A stretch of DNA of 64,000 nucleotides from Cystobacter ferrugineus. GTDB lineage: Bacteria; Myxococcota; Myxococcia; Myxococcales; Myxococcaceae. Position numbers and translations under genes: made by a program. Below the pieces are notes generated by a model. It ran no database searches. It saw nothing but the letters and a program-made list of their open reading frames with translations, and was not told where the DNA came from. The stretch covers positions 912,638-976,637 of the forward strand of contig NZ_MPIN01000003.1 in assembly GCF_001887355.1 (NCBI RefSeq), read 5' to 3'. Below, piece by piece: positions 19,051-27,688 of the stretch (its first letter is position 1; every line of letters begins with the position of its first letter).

Positions 19051-19095
19051 GCCCGCGCGGTGTAAGCACTAGGTCCAATATTCATGGTCTGACAC
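18988..19095 (+). repeat. FixJ-tail repeat, copy 1 (source copy)
   Basis: About 108 bp: the last 21 codons of the response-regulator gene (KLDVDSVAELVRFVD...), its stop, and about 45 nt of downstream DNA containing gtgtaagcactaggtccaat. Near-copies lie at 20588-20697 and 21557-21657. It ends 66 nt before the DUF1254 gene, so the non-coding half may be its promoter or operator. Confidence 0.85.
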
Positions 19096-19161
19096 GCTGA
19101 TAGGTTCCGCGCTCGCCAGGAATGGAACTTCGAGCGATCCGCGCTCGAAGAAAAGGAGCCT

Positions 19162-20517
19162 ATGGCGACGAGCGCTGATTTGGACTTCGAGACTGCATAC
19201 GAGATCGGCTGCGAGGGATATACCTATCTCTATCCCCTCGTGTTGATGGACGTGACGCGCCGGCAGATGACGAACGTCAAGGAGATCGACAGCACCGCCC
19301 AGCGAGGCCCGGCCAACATGTTCGTGAATAACCCGAGCTTCCCGGGGCCGGAAGACTACACCGTGGTGCGACCCAACTTCGACACGCTCTATTCGACTGC
19401 GTGGCTCGATCTCGTGCGCGAGCCCATGGTCATCAAGGTCCCTGCGTCCGATGGGCGCTACTACCTCTTGCCCATGCTCGACATGTGGACGGACGTCTTC
19501 GCCTGCGCCGGCCCCCGCACGACGGGGACCGCGGCCCAGGAGTTCGTCGTCGTCGGCCCGGGGTGGAGCGGGACGATCAACCCGGCCCTGAACCTGCAAC
19601 GGATCGACGCGCCAACGCCCCATGTCTGGATCATCGGACGAACGCAGTGCAACGGTGAATCGGACTACGCCAGCGTGCACGAGTTCCAGAATGGCCTCCA
19701 GATCATCCCTTACTCCGCCTACGAGGCCGGGCAGCAGCCGCCGCCGCCCGTCGGGTCAGACACCGATGACATCGGCCGCGAAGAGCCGTTGGTGATCGTG
19801 GAGAAGATGACGCCCGAGGCGTTCTTCGCCTATGGCGCGGACCTGATGCGCCAGAATCCCGCGCACTTCAATGACTACCCCATCCTCGCGCGTCTGGCGC
19901 GGGCAGGCTTCGTGGCGGGCCAGCCGTTCGACCTGAACGCAGCCCCGGCGGCGGTGCAAGACGCCTTCAGGAAAGCGGCCCCCGACGCCCTCGCCCAGAT
20001 GAAGGAGAAGCAGACCTCCATCACGCCGCTGACGAATGGCTGGACATACGCGAACGAGCTGATGGGGACCTACGGGACGAGCTACCTCCGCCGCGCGATC
20101 ATTGCCCTGATCGGACTGGGCGCCAATCTCCCGCAGGACGCCATCTACCCGGTCGCCTACGTGGATTCCACGAGCACCGTGCTGGACAGCGCCCTGTCTT
20201 ACACGCTGCGCTTCGAGGCCAACAGCCTGCCACCGGTGAACGCCTTCTGGTCCGTGACGCTGTACGACGAGCAGGGATTCCAGGTCCCGAACGCCATCAA
20301 CCGCTTCTCGCTGGGCACGCGAAACAACCTGGCCGAGTCCGATGGCTACGTGACGGTGTACGTCCAGCGCTCCATGGACGAGGCCGATTCGAGGCGGTCG
20401 AACTGGCTGCCGGCACCACAGCAGGGCGCGTTCAACCTCACCCTGCGGCTGTACTCGCCGAAGCAGGAGGCGATCAATGCGGATTGGCACCCGCCCGCGA
20501 TCTCGCGAGCGACGTGA
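19162..20517 (+). CDS. DUF1254/DUF1214 envelope-type protein
   Basis: 451-residue protein. The DUF1254 part (about 10-140: AYEIGCEGYTYLYPLVLMD, VVRPNFDTLYSTAWLDL) is followed by the DUF1214 part (about 330-440: NSLPPVNAFWSVTLYDEQGFQV, DGYVTVYVQ). These proteins are widespread, usually exported or envelope-associated, and have no established reaction. No signal peptide is visible at this start. AAAGGAG lies 4 nt before the ATG, which fixes the start. Flanked by copies 1 and 2 of the FixJ-tail repeat, hence possibly controlled by the preceding two-component pair. Confidence 0.9.
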   Translation: MATSADLDFETAYEIGCEGYTYLYPLVLMDVTRRQMTNVKEIDSTAQRGPANMFVNNPSFPGPEDYTVVRPNFDTLYSTAWLDLVREPMVIKVPASDGRYYLLPMLDMWTDVFACAGPRTTGTAAQEFVVVGPGWSGTINPALNLQRIDAPTPHVWIIGRTQCNGESDYASVHEFQNGLQIIPYSAYEAGQQPPPPVGSDTDDIGREEPLVIVEKMTPEAFFAYGADLMRQNPAHFNDYPILARLARAGFVAGQPFDLNAAPAAVQDAFRKAAPDALAQMKEKQTSITPLTNGWTYANELMGTYGTSYLRRAIIALIGLGANLPQDAIYPVAYVDSTSTVLDSALSYTLRFEANSLPPVNAFWSVTLYDEQGFQVPNAINRFSLGTRNNLAESDGYVTVYVQRSMDEADSRRSNWLPAPQQGAFNLTLRLYSPKQEAINADWHPPAISRAT

Positions 20518-20587
20518 CCCTCGACAGCCGGGCGCGAGCTCGCGACTCCCGGTAGGCCAGACAGGGGCGGCGGAGGCCTGGTTCTGA

Positions 20588-20697
20588 AAGCTGGACGTGG
20601 ACTCGGTGGCGGAGCTGGTGCGGTTCGTGGATGGGCTGGGCCAGGGCTGAGCCCCCGCGGTGTAAACACAAGGACCAATATCCACTTCCCGACATTC
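20588..20697 (+). repeat. FixJ-tail repeat, copy 2
   Basis: Near-identical to 18988-19095. It still encodes the regulator's last ~20 residues in an open frame with one changed residue (Asp-Gly for Asp-Arg) and the same stop, then gtgtaaacacaaggaccaat in place of gtgtaagcactaggtccaat. It follows the DUF1254 gene by 70 nt and ends 115 nt before the next lipoprotein gene. Confidence 0.9.
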
Positions 20698-20812
20698 TAA
20701 GTAGAGAGCGGGGCGCACGCTGGCTGTCTCCAGCGCAGCCCAGTGTGCGTCACGGAATGCTTGGCGACCGCTCGAACCCGGGCGGCGCCGCCATCTTTGG
20801 GGAGGAGAGTTC

Positions 20813-21520
20813 ATGTCCTATTTGCTTTCGAGGTGGCTCGCAGCGCCAGCCACCGCATTGCGCGCCGTACTGGTGCTTGGACTGGCTGCCAGCACCCTCG
20901 CCGCTTGTAACGACAGCGCACCGCCGATCAACGATACGCCCACCCTCTCCTCGGTGGCCAACCAGAGCATCACCGCTGGCAGCTCGACCGGCGACCTGGC
21001 CTTCACCGTGGGCGACGTGGAGACCGCCGCCGACAGACTCACGATCACCGCCACTTCCTCCAATACCGACCTGGTGCCCAACGGCCCCAGCAATCTCGTC
21101 CTCGGCGGCTCCGGCTCCAGCCGCACCCTCAACGTCGTCCCCGCCGCCGGCGCCAGCGGCTCCACCACCATCACCCTCTCGGTGAGTGACGGCTCCGCCA
21201 CCACCTCCACCACCTTCGTGGTCGACGTTACCCGTCTTGCGAGCCTCTACGTCGACTCGAGCGGCGGGAAGGTGTACTACTCGACCCGCGGCAACAGTAT
21301 CTATGTCGCCAACCTGGACGGCTCCAACGCCACCACCCTGGTGACCAACCAGACCACAGTGCACGGAATTGCCATCGATGTCACGGCCGGGCGGCTGTAT
21401 TGGGCGGATTGGCTGGCGGGAGTGCTCCGGAGCGCCAATCTGGCCGACGGCAGCGATAGCCAGGACGTGAACTCGGGCAGCAGCAGGAACTTGGGTCTGG
21501 CCTGGATGCCTGCGCCGTAG
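20813..21520 (+). CDS. lipoprotein with Ig-like domain and YWTD-type propeller repeats
   Basis: 235 residues. A lipoprotein signal peptide is present with Cys in LAASTLAAC. A cadherin/Ig-like domain follows (about 40-140: PTLSSVANQSITAGSSTGDL, ITLSVSDGSATTS). Two LDL-receptor class B (YWTD-like) blades come next (LYVDSSGGKVYYSTRGNSIYVANLDGS; IDVTAGRLYWADWLAGVLRSANL). A full propeller needs six blades, so the C-terminal part is truncated or oligomerises. The start is supported by GGGAGGAG 5 nt upstream. Likely a surface lipoprotein of unknown ligand. Confidence 0.8.
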   Translation: MSYLLSRWLAAPATALRAVLVLGLAASTLAACNDSAPPINDTPTLSSVANQSITAGSSTGDLAFTVGDVETAADRLTITATSSNTDLVPNGPSNLVLGGSGSSRTLNVVPAAGASGSTTITLSVSDGSATTSTTFVVDVTRLASLYVDSSGGKVYYSTRGNSIYVANLDGSNATTLVTNQTTVHGIAIDVTAGRLYWADWLAGVLRSANLADGSDSQDVNSGSSRNLGLAWMPAP

Positions 21521-21556
21521 CCAGGAAGCATAGGAAGGATTGAAGGCCTGTTGAGA

Positions 21557-21657
21557 GGTGGCGGACTGGGCTGGAGCGGCTGGTGGACCGGCTGGGCCAG
21601 GGCTGAGCCCGCGCGGTGTAAGCACTAGGTCCAATATCCAGGGCCTGACATTCCGAG
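21557..21657 (+). repeat. FixJ-tail repeat, copy 3
   Basis: The 3' two-thirds (from about 21583) are almost identical to copy 1, including gtgtaagcactaggtccaat. The 5' third is degraded but still encodes LERLVDRLGQG and the stop. It lies 36 nt after the previous lipoprotein gene and ends 95 nt before the kelch lipoprotein gene. Confidence 0.85.
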
Positions 21658-21752
21658 TACGAGTAGCAGTGGCCATGCTGGCATGACCCGGCGCCTCCTC
21701 TGGCCGCTGGCCGTCTGGGCCTTTGCCCACCATGAACCCAGGGCCACTTCGC

Positions 21753-23900
21753 ATGAAAAACCTACCGCTCTCCCTTCTTGCCTTCTGCTTGACGCTGGCA
21801 GTCAGTGGCTGCCGCTGCTCTCCATCTCCATCAGACGATTTCTCGCTCCGTGTCGTCCTCGCGGAGACCCGCATCTCCCCGGGGATGAAGACCACCGCGA
21901 AGGCCCAGCGGGTCTATGACGATGGCCGCGTCGTCGACCTCGACGCCTCCACTTCACGGCAATGGACATCATCCGCTCCTCAAGTGGCCTCCGTCGAACC
22001 GCAACCGGACGGCACTGTCACGGTGACGGCGCTCCAGCCCGGTAGTGCCATCATCACCGTCAACGCGGACGACGCCTCGGGCGAGGCAACCCTCGAGATC
22101 ACCTCTCCACCGCCCGTGCTCACCTCCATCAAGCTCTCCCCCGCGACGGCTTCGGTGAGCGCGGGCTCGACACAGCAGTTCACCGCTCAAGGCAGCTACA
22201 GCGACGGCACCACGGCCGACGTGACGAGCAACGCGGCGTGGACGACGAGCAACACCGCCATTGCCACCGTGAACAGCACGGGCCTGGGCACCGGCGTGGC
22301 CGCGGGAGGGCCCGTCACCATCACCGCCACCCTGGGGGGCGTGAGCGGCACGGCTCAATTCACCATCACCCCGCCGCCGCCCGTGCTCACCTCCATCAAG
22401 CTCGCCCCCGTGACGGCTTCGGTGATCGCGGGCTCGACACAGCAGTTCACCGCTCAAGGCAGCTACAGCGACGGAACCACGGTCGACGTGACGAGCAGCG
22501 CGACGTGGACGACGAGCAACACCGCCATTGCCACCGTGAACAGCACGGGCCTGGGCACCGGCGTGGCCGCGGGGGGGCCCGTCACCATCACCGCCACCCT
22601 GGGGGGTGTGAGCGGCACGGCTCAATTCACCATCACCCGGCCGCCGCCCGTGCTCACCTCCATCAAGCTCACCCCCGCGACGGCTTCGGTGATCGCGGGC
22701 TCGACACAGCAGTTCACCGCCCAGGGCAGCTACAATGACGGCACCACGGCCGATGTGACGAGCAGCGCGACGTGGACGACAAGCAACACCGCCATTGCCA
22801 CCGTGAGCAGCAAGGGCCTGGGCACCGGCGTGGCCGGGGGGGGGCCCGTCACCATCACCGCCACCCTGGGTGGCGTGAGCGGCACGGCTCAACTCAGCGT
22901 CACTGGGTGGACGTCCGCGGGGTCCATCTCCACGAGCCGCTACAACCACACCGCCACGCTGACCGACTCGGGCCGGGTGCTCATCGCTGGGGGGCGCAAT
23001 GGGACGACCACCCTGAGCAGTGTGGAGTCGTACGATCCAGCGACCAACTCCTGGTCTCCAGTTCGTGCAATGGCTAACGGCCGCTTCGCTCACGCCGCCC
23101 TCTTGCTCCCCTTTGGGTACGTGCTCGTCACCGGGGGGACCAATGGGACGACCCCCCTGCGCGCCGCGGAGGTGTACGATGAAGCGACCGACTCCTGGTT
23201 CAACGCCGGTTACTTCTTCGAGGGCCGCTACGATCACACCATCACGCTGCTCCCCTCGGGCAATGTGCTCGTCACCGGCGGCACCGATGGCACCAACGCT
23301 CTAGCCACCGCGGAGGTGTACGATCCGCTCGTCAACCGCTGGGATCGGGCAAGCCCCATGAGCACCGCCCGCGTCCACCACACCGCCACCTTGCTCCCCT
23401 CGGGCAAGGTCCTCGTCTCAGGGGGGTCCAATGGCTCCGGGAGCTTGAGCAGCGCCGAGGTGTACGACCCGGCCACCAATTCATGGGCTCCAGCTGCCAC
23501 CATGGTGACGAGCCATAGCCTTCACACGGCCACGCTGCTCTCCTCTGACAAGGTGCTCATCTCAGGGGGGCAATCGCTCACCGGGCCCTCTTCCTCTGAG
23601 CTGTATGATCCAGACACCAACAGATGGTCCGCGGCTGGCTCCATGGTCGGAGGCCGCTCCCGCCACACCGCCACGCGACTCGCTTCGGGCCAGGTGCTCG
23701 TCGCGGGGGGCGACGGCAGCAGCTATTACAACACCGCGGAGTTGTACAACCCAGCCACCTCTTCCTGGTCCGCAACCGCCTCCATGGCCGCGGCCCGCGG
23801 AGCTCACACCGCGACGCTGCTGACCTCAGGCAGGGTTCTCGTCGTGGGTGGCGAAGATGGCACCCGCCCACTTGCCACGGCGGAGGTGTACGTGCCCTGA
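21753..23900 (+). CDS. kelch-propeller lipoprotein with three Big2 Ig-like repeats
   Basis: 715 residues. Lipoprotein signal peptide (LLAFCLTLAVSGC), a short first Ig-like stretch, three near-identical Big2 domains of 89 residues (each starting PPPVLTSIKL), then seven kelch repeats of about 48 residues, enough for a seven-bladed propeller (VLVTGG... EVYDPATNSW). Architecture fits a long surface stalk with a binding head for glycan, protein or prey/cell contact. The start is set at the Met immediately before the signal sequence; 21732 is an alternative. A run of nine G lies at 22836-22844 inside the third Big2 repeat. Preceded by copy 3 of the FixJ-tail repeat. Confidence 0.88.
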   Translation: MKNLPLSLLAFCLTLAVSGCRCSPSPSDDFSLRVVLAETRISPGMKTTAKAQRVYDDGRVVDLDASTSRQWTSSAPQVASVEPQPDGTVTVTALQPGSAIITVNADDASGEATLEITSPPPVLTSIKLSPATASVSAGSTQQFTAQGSYSDGTTADVTSNAAWTTSNTAIATVNSTGLGTGVAAGGPVTITATLGGVSGTAQFTITPPPPVLTSIKLAPVTASVIAGSTQQFTAQGSYSDGTTVDVTSSATWTTSNTAIATVNSTGLGTGVAAGGPVTITATLGGVSGTAQFTITRPPPVLTSIKLTPATASVIAGSTQQFTAQGSYNDGTTADVTSSATWTTSNTAIATVSSKGLGTGVAGGGPVTITATLGGVSGTAQLSVTGWTSAGSISTSRYNHTATLTDSGRVLIAGGRNGTTTLSSVESYDPATNSWSPVRAMANGRFAHAALLLPFGYVLVTGGTNGTTPLRAAEVYDEATDSWFNAGYFFEGRYDHTITLLPSGNVLVTGGTDGTNALATAEVYDPLVNRWDRASPMSTARVHHTATLLPSGKVLVSGGSNGSGSLSSAEVYDPATNSWAPAATMVTSHSLHTATLLSSDKVLISGGQSLTGPSSSELYDPDTNRWSAAGSMVGGRSRHTATRLASGQVLVAGGDGSSYYNTAELYNPATSSWSATASMAAARGAHTATLLTSGRVLVVGGEDGTRPLATAEVYVP
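22107..22905 (+). repeat. three tandem 267-bp repeats coding Big2 domains
   Basis: Units begin at about 22107, 22374 and 22641, with few differences between them, which indicates recent duplication or gene conversion. Copy number could vary between strains by recombination. Confidence 0.85.
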
Positions 23901-23931
23901 GCGCACAGCGCTACAGCAGACCCTCGCTGTC

Positions 23932-24036
23932 CGAGCGGGTGTCCCCCGAGCGCAGCCGAGCGGGTGTCAAAGAACTTGAGCCCCGAGCGGGTGTCAAAGA
24001 ACTTGAGCGCCGAGCGGGTGTCAAAGAACTTGAGCA
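23932..24036. repeat. REP-like 27-bp tandem units at the 3' side of the RAYT gene
   Basis: Units starting cgagcgggtgtcaaagaact begin at 23957, 23984 and 24011 (period 27), with a partial copy at 23932. The third copy contains the transposase stop codon (complement of tca at 24021-24023). The core ggtgtcaaag is found in inverted orientation in the repeats upstream of the transposase gene (25026-25192). Confidence 0.8.
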
Positions 24037-24941
24037 GGCGCGACACGCGGCGGGAAGGCGAAGGGAGGAAAGCAGGCCAGGAAATCCCCCCGACGCCACC
24101 GCGCCGCCGCCTCTCGAAATGCCGCGACGAAGGCCCGATATTGCTCGCGTAGCTCCTTCAATGCCTGCCGCGTGGAGGCATGGCCCAACGGCCTCGGGCT
24201 CCTCTTGAGGTGCTCGGGCCGGGTATGCGGGTGCTGCGCCTTCACGGCTCGTGCCCCCAGCACAGGCGTGCCCCGGGTTCGAGCCTTGGCTTCCACTTGC
24301 TCCACCATCCCCCGTACCGCACGCTGCCTCTGCTCCTCCTTCAGTCTTTCCCAGCACGGCAGTCGCGCGAGCTCCAGTTCCACCGGCTCGGCCCATTCCT
24401 GTGCGAAGCGCCCCTCATCCGCCATGTCCTCGCTTCCCCGTTTGCTCCAGCGCTTCGTCCAGTTGAACCACTGGAACACTCTCCGCGCCGGCCCCAGCAA
24501 TTGCGGCAGGCACGTGAGACCCGGCCACTCAGCACTCCTCTGCACCAGTCCCTCCTTCACCCCATGGGCCAGCACGTAGCGCAGCCGGCCCACCAGTGCT
24601 GTGTCATCCAGCACCGGTTCCGCTGAGTAGCGCCGCTCCCAGAAACCTCCACTCCAGTCCACCAGTTTGCCCACCTTCTTGGACAGGTTGGTGCGCAAAT
24701 ACTGCATGAAGCCGGCAAGCGCGGCACCCCGTGCCCACACCAGTAAGTGGAAGTGATTGGAGGCGAAGGTAAAGGCGTACAGCCGGATGGTGCCCGCGCT
24801 CTGCTGGACGGCTCGTGCCAACACCCCTCCTACCACCTCGTTCACCTCCGCGCTGGGGCGCAACAGGAGTCGCCCCTGGAAGCACCTGGACGTGACGAAG
24901 TAGTAGCCCTCCTCCTGGAACATCCTCAGCGGCCAACCCAT
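24021..24941 (-). CDS. REP-associated tyrosine transposase (RAYT, IS200/IS605-like Y1 HUH)
   Basis: 306-residue RAYT/TnpA_REP. It shows the N-terminal YYFVTSRCFQGRLLL strand, the metal-binding HUH motif as SNHFHLLVW, and the Tyr-bearing helix LRYVLAHGVKEGLV, where families have Y-x-x-x-N-P-V-x-A-G-L-V. These enzymes cut single-stranded REP hairpins and are usually domesticated rather than mobile. A basic C-terminal ~130 residues (EERQRAVRGMVEQVEAK, RRGDFLACFPPF) is typical of longer RAYTs. ATG 24941 is preferred over upstream starts. Related repeats lie on both sides in opposite orientation, its likely substrates. Confidence 0.88.
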   Translation of the reverse strand: MGWPLRMFQEEGYYFVTSRCFQGRLLLRPSAEVNEVVGGVLARAVQQSAGTIRLYAFTFASNHFHLLVWARGAALAGFMQYLRTNLSKKVGKLVDWSGGFWERRYSAEPVLDDTALVGRLRYVLAHGVKEGLVQRSAEWPGLTCLPQLLGPARRVFQWFNWTKRWSKRGSEDMADEGRFAQEWAEPVELELARLPCWERLKEEQRQRAVRGMVEQVEAKARTRGTPVLGARAVKAQHPHTRPEHLKRSPRPLGHASTRQALKELREQYRAFVAAFREAAARWRRGDFLACFPPFAFPPRVAPAQVL

Positions 24942-25025
24942 CCCCTTCCCCCCCTCGTGAGCACGTCGAGGCCGGATGCACCGCGCGCGCCAACTCGCAA
25001 GTCCGCGGAAGCATTTGAAGAGGGT

Positions 25026-25192
25026 GGGTTCCACCGTCCACGCCCCGTCTCGTTCTGGCCTGGGTCCCGCGTTTCGAGTCCTTTGACACCATCCCGGGAC
25101 ACCATCCCGGGTGTCGCCCGGGTTCCACCGTCCACGCCCCGTCTCGTTTTGGCCTGGGTCCCGCGTTTCGAGTCCTTTGACACCATCCCGGG
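25026..25192. repeat. 73-bp direct repeats upstream of the RAYT gene
   Basis: Two ~73-bp copies at about 25026-25098 and 25120-25192, differing at only one or two positions. Each ends gagtcctttgacaccatccc. Between them is a short duplication of acaccatcccggg followed by its complement, able to form a hairpin. Read on the other strand the ends give ggtgtcaaagg, matching the core of the repeats at 23957-24036. Confidence 0.8.
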
Positions 25193-25234
25193 GGGCCCTC
25201 GGGCAAGTCCTGCGGCACGACGCGTTTCCCGGTC

Positions 25235-25390
25235 ATGGACGCAGACAATCCGGGCTTCTGTGGTGCCATGAGCCTGGGCTCGGACGGGACCGTCCTTGAG
25301 ACGCTGCCCTTGGAGGGGATCTGGCAGCCGGAGGACCGCTCGACCTTCCACCGCTGCCGATTCCGGTGGTGGCCGGCCCTGTTCCGATAG
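25235..25390 (+). other. orphan 51-codon reading frame in the RAYT-GH97 gap
   Basis: ATG-to-stop frame with a normal amino-acid mix (GTVLETLPLEGIWQPEDRST) but no recognised family and no clear ribosome site. Could be the remnant of a gene broken by the RAYT element, or chance. The rest of 24942-25573 holds the repeats above and an AT-richer leader. Confidence 0.2.
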
Positions 25391-25523
25391 ACGTCGCCGC
25401 GTACGGCCTCGCGGGCCCCTGCCCCGCCCGCCGCCGGGCAACAGGGCCCTCATTCCGCCTGTACTTTACTTTTAGCTGTTCTCGCTCCGCGAGGAAGGAG
25501 CCCGATGCCCATACATGATGTTC

Positions 25524-25553
25524 TTGGTCTTCCGTCACCGCGGACAGCATAAT
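25524..25553 (+). promoter_or_regulatory. possible sigma-70-type promoter of the GH97 gene
   Basis: TTGGTC at 25524-25529 and CATAAT at 25548-25553, spacer 18 nt, in a locally AT-richer stretch 20 nt before the GH97 ATG. Match to consensus is partial. Confidence 0.3.
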
Positions 25554-25573
25554 AGAAAGCATCCCTTTTCCTC

Positions 25574-27646
25574 ATGAAAGGTGTGCTTGTGATTGCCTGT
25601 CTTCGTAAGCTGACGTTCGTTTTATGTCTGTGTCTGGGCGGTTCGGTCGCATCGGCGGCCACCGTCGCCGATGAGGTGATCGCTCGAGCCGCCTCGCCCG
25701 GCGACGTGCTGAGCGTCGAGGTGCTGCTGGATGCCACCGGACGGCTCGGCTACACCGTCAAGCGCCGCGGCAAGGAAGTCATCGCGCCGTCGCGACTGGG
25801 CTTCGTCCTGACCAACGCGCCGAAGCTCGACCGCGCCTTCACCTTGGCGAAACAGTCGGTGAGTGATCATGACGAGACGTGGGAGCAGCCGTGGGGCGAG
25901 CGGCAGTTCGTGCGCAACCACTATCGTGAGCTACGCGTCGATGCGGTCCAGAAGGCGCGCGGCGATCGTCACCTGCTCGTCGTCTTCCGTATCTATGATG
26001 ACGGTGTCGGCTTCCGTTACGAGTTCCCCGACCAGCCGCAACTCAAGAGCGTGAAGATCAGCGATGAACTGACGGAATTCGTCGTCGCCGATCAAGCCAC
26101 CGCCTGGTGGAGCGTGGCGGGTGAACGAGAGAACCTCGAGTATCCGGTGCAGAAGACACCACTCCATGCGGTGGCCCTGGCCAATACGCCGATGACGGTG
26201 AAGACCGACACGGGTGTCTATATCGCCTTCCATGAGGCGGCCCTGGTCGATTTCGCATCCATGTGGCTGCGCCGCGTGGACGGGCAGAAGTTCCGCGCCT
26301 ATCTGACGCCAGGCGCCACCGGGCCCGCCGTGGAGCGCCAGGCCCCGTTCACGACGCCGTGGCGGACGATGCAGATTTCCGACAGCGCACCGGGCCTCTA
26401 CATGTCCGACCTGATCCTCAACCTCAATGAGCCCAACAAGCTGGGCGACGTGTCGTGGGTCAAACCCTACAAGTACGTCGGCGTGTGGTGGGAGATGCAC
26501 GTGGAGAAGAGCACCTGGGGCACCGGGCCGAAGCACGGCGCGACCACGGCCAACGTCAAGCGCTACATCGACTTCGCCGCCAGGCACGGCTTCCGCGGCG
26601 TGCTGGTCGAGGGCTGGAACAAGGGCTGGGACGGCGAGTGGTTCGGCAACGGCAGCGACTTCAGTTTCACGGAGTCCCATCCCGATTTCGACCTGCCGGC
26701 GCTGAGCGCCTACGCCGCGAAGAAGGGCGTGCGCTTGATCGGCCACCACGAAACCGGCGGCAACGCCGCCCACTACGAAGACCAGATGGCCGGGGCCTAC
26801 AAGCTCTACGCCAGTCACGGCGTCGACAGCGTCAAGTCGGGCTACGTGACCGAGGCGGGTACCGTGCAGTTCAAGGGGGCGGACGGTACGATCCACTACG
26901 GCTTCTCGGACTCCCAGGAAGGGACGCGCCACTTCCTGAAGGCCGTGACCGAGGCCGCCAGGTACAAGATCGCCGTCAACACCCACGAGCCGATCAAGGA
27001 CACCGGCCTGCGCCGCGCCTATCCCAACTGGGTGTCGCGCGAGGGGGCGCGCGGTATGGAGTACAACGCCTGGGGCAACCCGATCAACGACCCCGACCAC
27101 GAAGCCAATCTGGTCTTCACGCGCATGCTGTCCGGCCCGATGGACTATACGCCGGGCATCCTGAGCCTCGCCGGCCAGAAGGGCCGTGCGATCCACTCGA
27201 CCCAAGCCAGGCAGCTGGCCAATTTCGTGGTCATCTATTCGCCCATCCAGATGGCCGCCGACCTGCCCGAAAACTACGAGAAGTATCCGGCCGCCTTCAA
27301 ATTCATCAAGGACGTCCCCGTCGACTGGGCCGACACGCGCGTCATCAACGGCGAGCCGGGTGATTACGCCACCTTCGCCCGCAAGGACCGCCATGGCCAG
27401 GACTGGTACGTCGGCGCGGTGACGGACGAAGAAGCCCGCACGCTCGAGCTGCCGCTCAGCTTCCTCGACGCGGGCAAGCGCTATCAGGCGGAGATCTACC
27501 GCGACGGAGATCAGGCCAACTTCCGCACCGAAAAGCGCTTCGACCTGGTGGTCGAGAAGAAGAAGACGGTGACCTCGACCGACGTGCTGAAGCTGAAGCT
27601 GGCCCCCGGCGGTGGGCAGGCCATCCGTTTCACGCCACTCAAATAA
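25574..27646 (+). CDS. glycoside hydrolase family 97 (SusB-like alpha-glucosidase)
   Basis: 690-residue secreted enzyme: signal peptide (about 1-28, CLCLGGSVASAA), N-terminal GH97 beta-sandwich, catalytic barrel, C-terminal sheet. Glu472 (NTHEPIKDTGLRR) and Glu496 (GARGMEYNAWG) are 24 residues apart, the same spacing as Glu508/Glu532 of SusB (inverting). No Asp replaces the base position as in retaining members. It would release glucose from alpha-glucans or oligosaccharides in periplasm or outside. Base composition of the leader and codon style look unlike the neighbours, suggesting transfer from another proteobacterium. Single-gene unit ending in a strong hairpin. Confidence 0.93.
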   Translation: MKGVLVIACLRKLTFVLCLCLGGSVASAATVADEVIARAASPGDVLSVEVLLDATGRLGYTVKRRGKEVIAPSRLGFVLTNAPKLDRAFTLAKQSVSDHDETWEQPWGERQFVRNHYRELRVDAVQKARGDRHLLVVFRIYDDGVGFRYEFPDQPQLKSVKISDELTEFVVADQATAWWSVAGERENLEYPVQKTPLHAVALANTPMTVKTDTGVYIAFHEAALVDFASMWLRRVDGQKFRAYLTPGATGPAVERQAPFTTPWRTMQISDSAPGLYMSDLILNLNEPNKLGDVSWVKPYKYVGVWWEMHVEKSTWGTGPKHGATTANVKRYIDFAARHGFRGVLVEGWNKGWDGEWFGNGSDFSFTESHPDFDLPALSAYAAKKGVRLIGHHETGGNAAHYEDQMAGAYKLYASHGVDSVKSGYVTEAGTVQFKGADGTIHYGFSDSQEGTRHFLKAVTEAARYKIAVNTHEPIKDTGLRRAYPNWVSREGARGMEYNAWGNPINDPDHEANLVFTRMLSGPMDYTPGILSLAGQKGRAIHSTQARQLANFVVIYSPIQMAADLPENYEKYPAAFKFIKDVPVDWADTRVINGEPGDYATFARKDRHGQDWYVGAVTDEEARTLELPLSFLDAGKRYQAEIYRDGDQANFRTEKRFDLVVEKKKTVTSTDVLKLKLAPGGGQAIRFTPLK

Positions 27647-27657
27647 AGAGAGGCAAA

Positions 27658-27688
27658 GGGCCCGGAACCGACTCCTGATTCCGGGCCC
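27658..27688 (+). terminator. strong hairpin after the GH97 gene
   Basis: Perfect 10-bp stem gggcccggaa / ttccgggccc with an 11-nt loop, 11 nt after the stop codon; followed by a pyrimidine-rich stretch rather than a clean T-run. Likely transcription terminator. Confidence 0.75.

Noticed and set aside
18988..21657. Integron-like attC cassette array
   Set aside because: The repeats follow each gene and are about 100 bp, but lack attC-type core sites (GTTRRRY) and the paired-arm symmetry, and copy 1 is the coding end of the regulator. No integrase is seen.
23957..24036. CRISPR-like appearance of three 27-bp repeats
   Set aside because: The units are directly tandem with no spacers, overlap a coding end, and match the inverted repeat on the other side of the RAYT gene.
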